Assembly: GCA_030535295.1 (NCBI GenBank)
Contig: JAUMXK010000005.1
Location: 1 to 53,988, forward strand
DNA from: Eubacteriales bacterium
GTDB taxonomy: Bacteria > Bacillota > Clostridia > Lachnospirales > Vallitaleaceae
Direction of reading: 5' to 3'
DNA length: 53,988 bases
The notes below the pieces were generated by a model, which did no database searches, was not told the DNA's origin, and saw only the letters and a program-made list of their open reading frames with translations. A program made the position numbers and the translations under genes. Shown here in pieces: positions 46,726-53,988 of the stretch; positions within the stretch are counted from its first letter, which is position 1; each line of letters starts with the position of its first letter.

Positions 46726-46783
46726 TTTGACCTCTCTGTTTCTATAAAGCCATTCCTCTACTCGTCAAAGCACAAGGATTGGC

Positions 46784-46896
46784 TTATTTTTTATCCTTTG
46801 AATTCTCTTTTATAAAATCATAGAGTTGATGCACAATCTCACGATTGGTCAACACCAATGCCCGACTTTTTTGCGACTCGGAAATCTCTAAATTTT
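46784..46896 (-). pseudogene. C-terminal remnant of a paralogue of the next gene
   Basis: A frame ending in TAA at 46784-46786 reads EISESQKSRALVLTNREIVH followed by QLYDFIKENSKDKK. This resembles the end of the 162-residue protein encoded just upstream (LVYILYDFVKANGKE). The fragment starts right after that gene's stop and has no start of its own, so it looks like the remains of a tandem duplicate that lost its 5' part. Confidence 0.55.
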
Positions 46897-46901
46897 GTCA
46901 T

Positions 46902-47390
46902 CTATTCCTTCCCATTGGCTTTCACAAAATCATATAATATATAGACCAAATTCGGGTCAGTGGCATGGTAAACCCTTTGTTTTTCGCCAATGGAAATCAC
47001 CGCATAATCATCATGATACAAATTGATTCTGACCAATAGCGCATCCTCCTGTAAAAGAAGGTCTACCCATTTCGTTTCCTCAGTGGAGGAATTATAATCT
47101 TGTATATTCAAAGACAGTAGATTCCGAAAAGAAGACTGATAGCGACTGCTTCTCAGTATCTGCAATACTTCATTTATTTTTTCAGAGTCTTTTTCTTCTT
47201 TGATAACATAGCTTTCCATCATCGGTTTCCCCTCTCGAATAGTCGAAGAGATAGCCGTAGCTGCCAAACGATTGAAATTATACTTTCTGCCAATGATTCT
47301 GTCAAAATTTCGTGGAGTCATTTGCCAAAAAGCCAAAGTCACAACAATTATTACTGCGCTTATAATAATCCACATTCGTTTCGGTTTCAT
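46902..47390 (-). CDS. hypothetical membrane-anchored protein
   Basis: The 162-residue product has one N-terminal transmembrane anchor (MWIIISAVIIVVTLAFW after four basic residues) and an extracellular alpha/beta-like domain (SYVIKEEKDSEKINEVLQIL and WVDLLLQEDALLVRINLYHD). I do not recognise the family. It has its own promoter at 47490-47518 and is followed by the remnant of a paralogue. Confidence 0.65.
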   Translation of the reverse strand: MKPKRMWIIISAVIIVVTLAFWQMTPRNFDRIIGRKYNFNRLAATAISSTIREGKPMMESYVIKEEKDSEKINEVLQILRSSRYQSSFRNLLSLNIQDYNSSTEETKWVDLLLQEDALLVRINLYHDDYAVISIGEKQRVYHATDPNLVYILYDFVKANGKE

Positions 47391-47489
47391 ATTTGGCCTC
47401 CTTTGCCCCGGTTACTTAGACAGCTCGTTTCTTTTTCCATAAAAAAACTCTTCCTGCCAAAGAAATAATTATTCTGATATTGTTTTTAT

Positions 47490-47518
47490 TATACTCCATT
47501 CTCCCCACGCTTTCAATG
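47490..47518 (-). promoter_or_regulatory. promoter of the small membrane-protein gene
   Basis: On the minus strand TTGAAA (47513-47518) and TATAAT (47490-47495) are 17 bases apart. The -35 overlaps a perfect 9-bp hairpin, CCACGCTTT/AAAGCGTGG (47507-47531), which may be an operator. Confidence 0.7.
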
Positions 47519-47597
47519 ATAAAGCGTGGAAGAAAGGTCAGGAATTTCTGTGTTTGCTCCATATTCTTTATCTTTTCTTAACATTTTCTTTTAATTT

Positions 47598-47618
47598 TAT
47601 TGACAACGATTCTCAATA
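47598..47618 (+). promoter_or_regulatory. Fur-like operator of the ECF/ABC operon
   Basis: TATTGACAACGATTCTCAATA is an imperfect 21-bp palindrome (8 of 10 pairs). It matches the Fur 7-1-7 pattern TGATAATnATTATCA at 11 of 14 positions. TTGACA also appears within it as a possible -35. It lies 69 bases before the first gene of the operon. Confidence 0.6.
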
Positions 47619-47686
47619 GGAGTAAAATAAAAATAATTGATGTTCGAATAAACTAACTCATAATGACTCAGCTAGAGGAAAGTACC

Positions 47687-48370
47687 ATGAACAACAAAGT
47701 AAATGCCTTAGTTTTAGTTTTTATCAATTTAATGATTCCGTTTTCGGCTATGTTTGCTCATAATCTGCTTATGACCTTCTTTCTCTTTTTCTTTTCCTCC
47801 GGCTTATTATTGCTCTTCGGCAAAGGAAAGAGATTCTTCAAATTTTTGATTGCTTTTCCGGCTTTTGGCGGAATCTATTATCTTCTGATGTATTTCCGAA
47901 TCCCCCATACGGATGTCATTGCCATGACCTTTTTTATTTTCTTTCACTTTGTCCCCCTGATGATGATTGCCAGCCTGCTGTTTTATGATTACAATCCGTC
48001 CGAAATCCTTTCCAGCTTGCAATTACTGCACTTAAACCGTAAATTCACGATTGCCCTGGCCATTGCCCTACGCTACATTCCGACCTTTCAAGCGGAGTTT
48101 AAGCTCATGAAAAGCTCCATGGCCATGCGTGGTATTGCCCTCAGCTGGAAGCACCCGATTCGTAGTTTTTCCTATTTTATTACTCCGCAGCTTTTTCGCT
48201 GCTCTCTATTGGCCGAAGAATTGACCGCTGCCGGAATCACCAAGGGGATTGAACACACCGCCAAACGCACCAGTATCTACAATGTCAAATGGAAACGAAG
48301 CGACAGCTTTTTGCTCCTCGGTTTTCTGCTTGGATTTGTCACCATCATTTTATGGGGAGGTCGCCTATGA
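47687..48370 (+). CDS. EcfT-type transmembrane protein of a dedicated ECF system
   Basis: The 227-residue protein has an EcfT-like hydrophobic core (about five helices) and the coupling motifs FKLMKSSMAMRGIALSW and LTAAGITKGIEHTAKRTSI, which dock the ATPase. I chose the ATG at 47687, five bases after GAGGAAA; an ATG eight codons earlier lacks a binding site. It is a second EcfT beside the general one at 3686 and ends in an ATGA overlap with the fused ATPase, so it belongs to a dedicated (group I) ECF transporter. Confidence 0.85.
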   Translation: MNNKVNALVLVFINLMIPFSAMFAHNLLMTFFLFFFSSGLLLLFGKGKRFFKFLIAFPAFGGIYYLLMYFRIPHTDVIAMTFFIFFHFVPLMMIASLLFYDYNPSEILSSLQLLHLNRKFTIALAIALRYIPTFQAEFKLMKSSMAMRGIALSWKHPIRSFSYFITPQLFRCSLLAEELTAAGITKGIEHTAKRTSIYNVKWKRSDSFLLLGFLLGFVTIILWGGRL

Positions 48371-49773
48371 TAACGATTCAAAACCTGTCCTTTATCTATG
48401 ACGGATATCAGGAGGAATGTCTGAAAAATGTCAGCTTTCATATCAAAGAAGGAGAAGTGGTACTGCTGACCGGCCTTTCCGGCTCCGGCAAATCCACCGT
48501 CCTAAAGTGTTTGAACGGCCTGATTCCTCATTTGTATGAGGGAACCCTGAGCGGTAAGATTTTTCTGGATGGAGTGCCCTTGGAAAACCTTTCCGCTGCC
48601 GATATCAATCAGACTGTAGGCTCGGTGTTTCAAAATCCCCGCAGCCAGTTTTTTACGACATCAACCATCAGTGAGCTTGCCTTTGCCATGGAAAATTACG
48701 GCATTCCCTATGAGGAAATGAAAGCCCAAATGGAAAGTCTAAGTCAGCGCTTTGACTTGGAGCCGATTTTGGGTAGAGATATTTTTCAAATTTCCAGCGG
48801 CGAAAGACAGCGCCTAAGCCTGGCCTGCTCCTTTAGCCTAAATCCAAAAATTCTGATGTTTGATGAACCTTCATCAAACTTGGACTATGCCATGACCATG
48901 AAAATCGGCGAATATATCAAAAGCTTCAAAGCACAGGGCTATACGATTCTGGTTGCTGACCATCGTTATTTTTATCTCAATCAATTGCTGGATAAAATCA
49001 TTGTCATGGAAGATGGCTCTGTCAGCGGTATTTATACGGAAGAGGAATTCAAGCAAAGCAGCTACCCTCTCCGCAAGTTTACATTATTTGACACGCCGTA
49101 TCCTCTTCTCCCTTATCAGCCATTGGAAAGCTGTTTGGAAATCAAGGATTTATCCTATTTGGACATCCTAAACGAGGTATCGCTGCAATGCAAAAAAGGC
49201 GAAGTGACCGCCATTCTCGGCAAGAATGGAGCCGGCAAGACGACTCTGGCCAAGCTGATTTGCGGCATGGAAAAGCCCAGCTCCGGAGTTATCAATGCCC
49301 CTCCTGCTCTCTTTGTCATGCAGGATTCGGATTATCAGCTTTTCGGCACTTCAGCGGAAAATGAGCTGAGTATTTGCCCACATCCGGTTTCCAAAGAAGA
49401 GATTCATTCCGCCCTGGAAAAAGTCGGGCTACTTGCTCTTCGCTATCGCCATCCCTTTGCCTTATCCGGCGGGGAAAAACAAAGACTGCAAATCGCCACT
49501 GCCATGGTTTCGCAAAATGAGCTTCTGGTTTTTGACGAACCCACTTCCGGTCTGGACTTTTACTCCATGCATGCCGTGTCCGATTTGATTCTGTCCCTGG
49601 CGGAAACCAAAGCGGTTTTGGTCATTTCTCATGATTATGAGTTTATCCGCAAAACCGCCCACCGTATTGTCTATCTGGCAGACGGCTGCGTAAAGGATGA
49701 CTTTATTCTGACGGAAAGCACTGCCAGTCAAATCGAAACCATTTTTCAACAAATGAAAGGAGATTCTCTATGA
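48367..49773 (+). CDS. ECF transporter ATPase, two ABC domains fused
   Basis: This 468-residue protein contains two ABC modules in tandem, equivalent to EcfA1 and EcfA2 in one chain. The first has GLSGSGKST, ISSGERQRLS and ILMFDEPSSNLD. The second has GKNGAGKTT, LSGGEKQRLQ and LLVFDEPTSGLD. The first signature is ISSGE instead of LSGGQ, a mild deviation. It overlaps ecfT by four bases, and its own stop overlaps the next ATG. It powers uptake by the S component encoded next. Confidence 0.9.
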   Translation: MITIQNLSFIYDGYQEECLKNVSFHIKEGEVVLLTGLSGSGKSTVLKCLNGLIPHLYEGTLSGKIFLDGVPLENLSAADINQTVGSVFQNPRSQFFTTSTISELAFAMENYGIPYEEMKAQMESLSQRFDLEPILGRDIFQISSGERQRLSLACSFSLNPKILMFDEPSSNLDYAMTMKIGEYIKSFKAQGYTILVADHRYFYLNQLLDKIIVMEDGSVSGIYTEEEFKQSSYPLRKFTLFDTPYPLLPYQPLESCLEIKDLSYLDILNEVSLQCKKGEVTAILGKNGAGKTTLAKLICGMEKPSSGVINAPPALFVMQDSDYQLFGTSAENELSICPHPVSKEEIHSALEKVGLLALRYRHPFALSGGEKQRLQIATAMVSQNELLVFDEPTSGLDFYSMHAVSDLILSLAETKAVLVISHDYEFIRKTAHRIVYLADGCVKDDFILTESTASQIETIFQQMKGDSL

Positions 49774-50363
49774 AACATCTTAAAATAAAAGATTATGTGT
49801 TCCTGGCTATTATATCTGCTCTTTATATGGTAATTTATTCCTTTGCCGCCTTTGGCAGCTCCATTCTTGGTCCTTTCGGGCACAATATTTCGCCCGGCAT
49901 CTTTGGAATTTTCGGTGGAACCGTGATGTATTTCATTGCCAAAAAGCTGGGGAAAATGTGGCAATTCACCATTTTGACAACTATTATCATGGGGCTTTTC
50001 ACCTTGATGGGTGGCGGTTATCTGCCTTGGTGGATTTCTTCCATCCTTGGTGCTGTCATTGCCGACTTTATGGTATCCCGTGGCGGCACCGACTTCTCTC
50101 CACTCAATCTCGCCATTGCCTTTGGAATCATGCAAGTCGGACAAACCGGTGGCTCCTTGATTCCGGTCATGTTCTTTGTGGACAGCTATCGTCAGGAGTG
50201 GATCAACCGTGGCCAAACGCCGGAAATGATGGACGCCAGTATTGCCGCCAGCCAAGGCATTTATGCTTTGCTTACCGTTTTGATTGTCTTTACTCTTTCT
50301 TTTGCCGGTGTTTATTTGGGACATCTTATTTTAAAAAAGCACTTTGCAAACCAAGGAAAATAA
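49770..50363 (+). CDS. MptD-family ECF transporter S component
   Basis: The 197-residue, very hydrophobic protein has six putative helices and the features of the MptD/TIGR02185 family of predicted S components (LKIKDYVFLAIISALYMVIY, then PGIFGIFGGTVMYFIAKKLG and SRGGTDFSPLNLAIAFG). The S component binds the substrate. The family's ligand is not settled to my knowledge; the Fur-like operator and the two following exporter-fold ABC proteins suggest a metal complex or siderophore. GAAAGGAG precedes the ATG, which overlaps the ATPase stop. Confidence 0.85.
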   Translation: MKHLKIKDYVFLAIISALYMVIYSFAAFGSSILGPFGHNISPGIFGIFGGTVMYFIAKKLGKMWQFTILTTIIMGLFTLMGGGYLPWWISSILGAVIADFMVSRGGTDFSPLNLAIAFGIMQVGQTGGSLIPVMFFVDSYRQEWINRGQTPEMMDASIAASQGIYALLTVLIVFTLSFAGVYLGHLILKKHFANQGK

Positions 50364-50379
50364 AGGAAAGGAGATTCTT

Positions 50380-52137
50380 ATGCCAAAAGTATATAAAAAA
50401 CTGCTGCATTATGTGCCAAGAGAAAGGTATTTGGCATATATCGGCATCTTATTCACCGCTGTTTCGGCTCTGGTAATAGTCTTTGCCTATTATTATTTCT
50501 ATCTGTTTTTACATCATTTAATCCTAGAAAATGATGTAACCTCCGCCAAACAATATGCCTTTTTAATTGCCGGCATGTTGGCTTTTGGAGCTACTTTGTA
50601 CTTTATTTCGGTTTTTATTACCCATATCTTGGGATTCCGTCTGGAAGCCAACTTGCGAAAAAAAGGGATTGACGGCCTTGCTACTGCCAGCTTTCGCTTT
50701 TTTGATATGAATTCTTCCGGTATTGTACGTAAACTGATTGATGACAATGCGGCACAAACTCACCAAATTGTCGCACATTTAATTCCCGATAATGCCTCTG
50801 CCATTTTAACACCGATTGCTTTGCTGGTGCTGGGCTTTTTCATCAGTTGGAAAGTCGGACTTACCCTGCTGATTGTGACCATTGTAGCGATGATAACCCT
50901 TTACAGTATGATGGGCGAGCAAGACTTTATGAAGGCCTACCAAGCCGCTCTGGAAAAACTCAGTTCGGAGGCGGTTGAATATGTACGTGGCATGCAGGTC
51001 ATAAAGATTTTCAAAGCGGATGTTACCTCTTTCAAAGTCTTACATCAATCCATCCGAGAGTATTCCAAATATGCACTGGACTACTCCATGAGCTGTAAAA
51101 GACCTTATGTTCTTTATCAACTCTTTTTCTTCGGTTTGATTCCTATTTTGATGCCGGCTATTTTGTATTTGCCGGAGGTTCAGAACAATCCGAAACAATT
51201 GGCAGTCGAACTTGTTATGCTCCTATTTTTAAGCGGTGTCTTGCTGGTAGCCTTCCTCAAAATCATGTATGTTTCGATGTTTTCCTTTATGGGAATCGCA
51301 GCCGTAGAAAAGCTCGAAAAAGTCTTTGACGATATGCACAAAGACCGTTTAAACTTCGGAACCGAAACCCGGTTTGCACATTATAATATCGAATTTGAAA
51401 ATGTCACTTTCGGATATAACGATGAGCCTGTCATAAAGGATTTGAGCTTTACACTCAAAGAAAATCGCAGTTATGCCTTTGTCGGCTCTTCCGGCAGCGG
51501 AAAGTCCACCATTGCCAAGCTGATTTCCGGGTTTTATAAGGTAGACAGCGGCAGCATCAAAATCGGTGGATTGCCTTTGGAAGCTTATAGCGAAGAAGCT
51601 CTGATAAAGAATATTGCCTTCGTCTTTCAAGATGCCAAACTCTTTAAAACCAGTATCTTGGAGAATGTCAAAATTGCCAACCGAAATGCCTCGGATGAAG
51701 AAGCATTAAGAGCTCTGCATTTGGCCGGTTGTGACAGCATTTTAAACAAGCTCAAAGACCGAGAGCATACCATCATCGGCTCCAAGGGAATTTTCTTGTC
51801 CGGAGGTGAAAAGCAAAGAATTGCCATTGCCAGAGCCATCCTCAAAGATGCCAAAATCATCATTATGGATGAGGCCAGTGCGGCCGTTGATCCGGAAAAT
51901 GAGCATGAATTGCAAAAAGCCTTTGCCAATTTGATGAAAGACAAGACAGTGCTCATGATTGCCCATCGTCTGAGCAGTATTCGCAAAGTAGATGAAATCC
52001 TTGTCATGGCAGATGGCAAAATCGTGGAACGTGGAGATGATGCCTCTTTGATGTCACAAGATAGTCGTTACCGTACATTCCAGGAATTATACGGTCAAGC
52101 GAATGATTGGAGGGTTGTATATGAAACAAATATTTAA
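50380..52137 (+). CDS. ABC transporter, fused membrane and ATPase domains (IrtA/YbtP-like), first half
   Basis: The 585-residue protein has a six-helix exporter-fold membrane domain (about 15-315) and a C-terminal ATPase with GSSGSGKST, VFQDAKLFKTS, LSGGEKQRIAIARAI and IIMDEASAAVDPE. It forms a probable heterodimer with the next gene, which it overlaps by 17 bases. Some proteins of this fold, such as mycobacterial IrtAB and YbtPQ, import ferric siderophores although they look like exporters. The iron-box operator makes that reading attractive here. Drug export is the alternative. I chose the ATG at 50380, behind AAAGGAG. Confidence 0.9.
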   Translation: MPKVYKKLLHYVPRERYLAYIGILFTAVSALVIVFAYYYFYLFLHHLILENDVTSAKQYAFLIAGMLAFGATLYFISVFITHILGFRLEANLRKKGIDGLATASFRFFDMNSSGIVRKLIDDNAAQTHQIVAHLIPDNASAILTPIALLVLGFFISWKVGLTLLIVTIVAMITLYSMMGEQDFMKAYQAALEKLSSEAVEYVRGMQVIKIFKADVTSFKVLHQSIREYSKYALDYSMSCKRPYVLYQLFFFGLIPILMPAILYLPEVQNNPKQLAVELVMLLFLSGVLLVAFLKIMYVSMFSFMGIAAVEKLEKVFDDMHKDRLNFGTETRFAHYNIEFENVTFGYNDEPVIKDLSFTLKENRSYAFVGSSGSGKSTIAKLISGFYKVDSGSIKIGGLPLEAYSEEALIKNIAFVFQDAKLFKTSILENVKIANRNASDEEALRALHLAGCDSILNKLKDREHTIIGSKGIFLSGGEKQRIAIARAILKDAKIIIMDEASAAVDPENEHELQKAFANLMKDKTVLMIAHRLSSIRKVDEILVMADGKIVERGDDASLMSQDSRYRTFQELYGQANDWRVVYETNI

Positions 52138-53842
52138 AAAACGCTTTGCTTTGACAGACCAAGGTGCCTCGGATTTGGTAAAATCGTCCTTTGCCTGTTT
52201 TCTAATGTATGCTGTCAATCTGCTGCCTGCTATTTTACTCATGCTTTTTATCGATCAGCTGCTATTGCAACACATGAAATCCGGCACTCTATACATCGGA
52301 ATCTCTGCCGGTATTCTGATAATTATGTATATTCTACTAAATATCGAATATGATGCCCTCTACACCACTACCTATAAAGAGGGAGAGAACTTGAGAGTTG
52401 GAATTGCACAAAACTTGAAAGAATTGCCGCTTTCCTTTTTCTCCAAACATGATTTATCGGATATTTCTCAAACCATTATGAAGGACGTGGATGCCATTGA
52501 ACATGCTCTTAGCCATGCTATGGCCAAAGTATCTGCTTTTTTCCTCTTCCTTCCGCTGGTAACCATCATGCTTTTAGGAGGAAACTTCAAGCTCGGTCTG
52601 GCTGTAGTATTGCCGATTTACCTGTTCTTTGCCTTTACTTGGCATTCCAAAGGGGTGCAAATCAGAGAGCACAAAAAACATTATGCTCAATTACGTGCCA
52701 ATTCGGAAAGTTTTCAGGAAACCATTGAAATGCAACAAGACATCAAAAGCTATGGTCTTAGCGAAGAAATAAAGAAAAAACTTTATCAGCAAATCGACCA
52801 AAGCGAACAAATTCAGCTGACTTCGGAAAAACGTGTCTTTATCCCGATTGCCATTTCCAGTTTCTTCCTGCAATTGTCTTTAGGAATTGTTATCTTAGTC
52901 GGCATCAACCTTTATGCAGCCGGTGAAATCAGTATTTTATACCTGCTTGGCTACCTGCTTGCCGCTATGAAAATCAAAGATGTCGTAGATGCTTCCAACC
53001 AGAATATGGCAGAACTTTTCTATTTGGATGCCCAAATCCAAAGAATCAACGAAATCCGTAATACCGAGATTCAGGCCGGTGAAGATGTTGAACTGACAAG
53101 CTTTGATATCCAATTGCAAAATGTTTCCTTTTCTTACAATGAGGATACGGAAGTCTTACGTGATGTCAGTTTTACTGCTGAGCAAGGCAAAGTAACGGCT
53201 CTGGTCGGAATGAGCGGCTGCGGAAAAACCAGTATCTTACGCTTGGTATCAAGACTCTATGACTATGATAGCGGTAAAATCCTAATAGGTGGTAAGGATA
53301 TCAAGGAAATTTCCACACAATCTCTCTTTGATAAAATCTCGATTGTCTTCCAAGATGTGACCTTATTCAACAGTTCCGTGCTGGAAAACATTCGTATCGG
53401 CAAGCGTGATGCCACGGATGAAGAGGTAAAAGCTGCCGCCCGCCTGGCACATTGCGAAGAATTTATCAATAAGCTGCCAAACGGCTACGACAGTCTAATC
53501 GGCGAGAACGGCACCAGTCTTTCCGGCGGAGAAAGACAACGACTTTCCATTGCCAGAGCATTTTTAAAGAATGCACCGATTATCATCCTGGATGAAATCG
53601 CTTCTTCGCTGGATGTGGAAAATGAAAAGAAAATCCAAGACAGCTTAAATAAACTGATTCAGGATAAAACCGTTCTGATTATTACGCATCGTATGAAATC
53701 CATTGAAAATGTTGATAAAATCGTAGTAATTGACAAAGGAAAAGTAGAGTCTTACGGAAAGCACCAAGACCTTCTTGGTAAATCTCCAATTTATAAGAGC
53801 CTGATTGAAAACGCAAAATTAGCGGAGGAATTTCAGTATTAA
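52121..53842 (+). CDS. ABC transporter, fused membrane and ATPase domains (IrtB/YbtQ-like), second half
   Basis: This 573-residue partner has the same exporter-fold layout. The ATPase carries GMSGCGKTS, IVFQDVTLFNSS, LSGGERQRLSIARAFL and IILDEIASSLDVE; DEIAS departs slightly from DEATS. The ATG at 52121 after TTGGAGGG lies inside the end of the first half, so the two are made in equal amounts. It is the last gene of the operon. After it come 94 bases with no gene, then the end of a group II intron. Confidence 0.9.
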   Translation: MKQIFKKRFALTDQGASDLVKSSFACFLMYAVNLLPAILLMLFIDQLLLQHMKSGTLYIGISAGILIIMYILLNIEYDALYTTTYKEGENLRVGIAQNLKELPLSFFSKHDLSDISQTIMKDVDAIEHALSHAMAKVSAFFLFLPLVTIMLLGGNFKLGLAVVLPIYLFFAFTWHSKGVQIREHKKHYAQLRANSESFQETIEMQQDIKSYGLSEEIKKKLYQQIDQSEQIQLTSEKRVFIPIAISSFFLQLSLGIVILVGINLYAAGEISILYLLGYLLAAMKIKDVVDASNQNMAELFYLDAQIQRINEIRNTEIQAGEDVELTSFDIQLQNVSFSYNEDTEVLRDVSFTAEQGKVTALVGMSGCGKTSILRLVSRLYDYDSGKILIGGKDIKEISTQSLFDKISIVFQDVTLFNSSVLENIRIGKRDATDEEVKAAARLAHCEEFINKLPNGYDSLIGENGTSLSGGERQRLSIARAFLKNAPIIILDEIASSLDVENEKKIQDSLNKLIQDKTVLIITHRMKSIENVDKIVVIDKGKVESYGKHQDLLGKSPIYKSLIENAKLAEEFQY

Positions 53843-53936
53843 ACCCACTTCCGGAAAACGCTTTGATGATTTCATAATCCGGCAAATACTTTCTCCCTAT
53901 CCTTTGACAAAGAAGAAAAAACCGAATAACTTGGTA

Positions 53937-53988
53937 ATCGAGTAGGAGGGGGATTTGAATAATCCCCCGACCTCTCACACCACCGTGC
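53937..53988 (-). mobile_element. 3' end of a second copy of the group II intron
   Basis: These 52 bases, starting ATCGAGTAGGAGGGGGATTT on the plus strand, are identical to 26716-26767, the domain VI and partial domain V end of the intron described there. The rest of this copy lies beyond the right edge, in the same minus orientation. The flanking sequence (TTGGTA before it) differs from the first copy, which fixes the intron end to within one or two bases. Confidence 0.85.

Noticed and set aside
50380..53842. Firm call as a multidrug exporter pair
   Set aside because: The fold alone cannot distinguish export from siderophore import. The operator and ECF neighbours favour metal uptake, so both options are left open in the annotation.

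Overview
The window looks like the chromosome of a low-GC, Gram-positive, anaerobic-type Firmicute of the class Clostridia, probably Lachnospirales-like. The reasons are the S10-spc-alpha order, a KOW gene between map and infA, a zinc-type S14 and L36, an L17 with a large internal insertion, AGGAGG ribosome binding sites throughout, and surface proteins with SLH or LPxTA-type anchors. The genus cannot be fixed from the sequence alone.

Layout. 1-2348 (+): a MarR regulator and a MATE exporter behind a consensus promoter, followed by a convergent MFS transporter. 3686-22580 (-): one long S10-spc-alpha ribosomal array from rpsJ to rplQ, with secY, adk, map and infA, ending in the general ECF module ecfA1-ecfA2-ecfT. 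The S10 and alpha sections each have a readable promoter and a long structured leader. 22675-26573 (-): an esterase, a GH110-like galactosidase gene broken by two lesions, and a lipoprotein. 26716-27406 (-): a 691-bp group II intron whose reverse transcriptase has been reduced to its two ends.

27566-32973 (-) is a defence operon in which an Xre regulator, a C5 DNA methyltransferase, a PmeII-like endonuclease and the two Hachiman genes (hamA nuclease, hamB helicase) overlap or nearly touch. Its only clear promoter is straddled by a 17-bp inverted repeat, so restriction-modification and Hachiman appear to be expressed as one autoregulated unit. This is the most interesting system in the window. 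A degenerate Rpn-family gene follows.

34604-42455: two divergent surface-protein genes, a B-repeat LPKTA wall protein (-) and a subtilisin-like protease with SLH repeats (+), separated by a long perfect inverted repeat containing a near-consensus Fur box. Each carries one in-frame stop in an otherwise open gene (TGA at a conserved Trp; TAG just before the SLH anchor). 42577-47390 (-): a YunD-like 5'-nucleotidase, two small membrane proteins, a GH92 mannosidase and the remnant of a tandem paralogue. 47598-53842 (+): an operon behind a Fur-like operator, with EcfT, a fused EcfA, an MptD-type S component and two IrtAB-like ABC half-transporters. I infer iron or metallophore uptake. The last 52 bases repeat the 3' end of the group II intron.

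Together the accessory half suggests a host-associated bacterium that trims host glycans, acquires iron and carries a compact defence island. Several catabolic and surface genes are decaying or possibly phase-variable.
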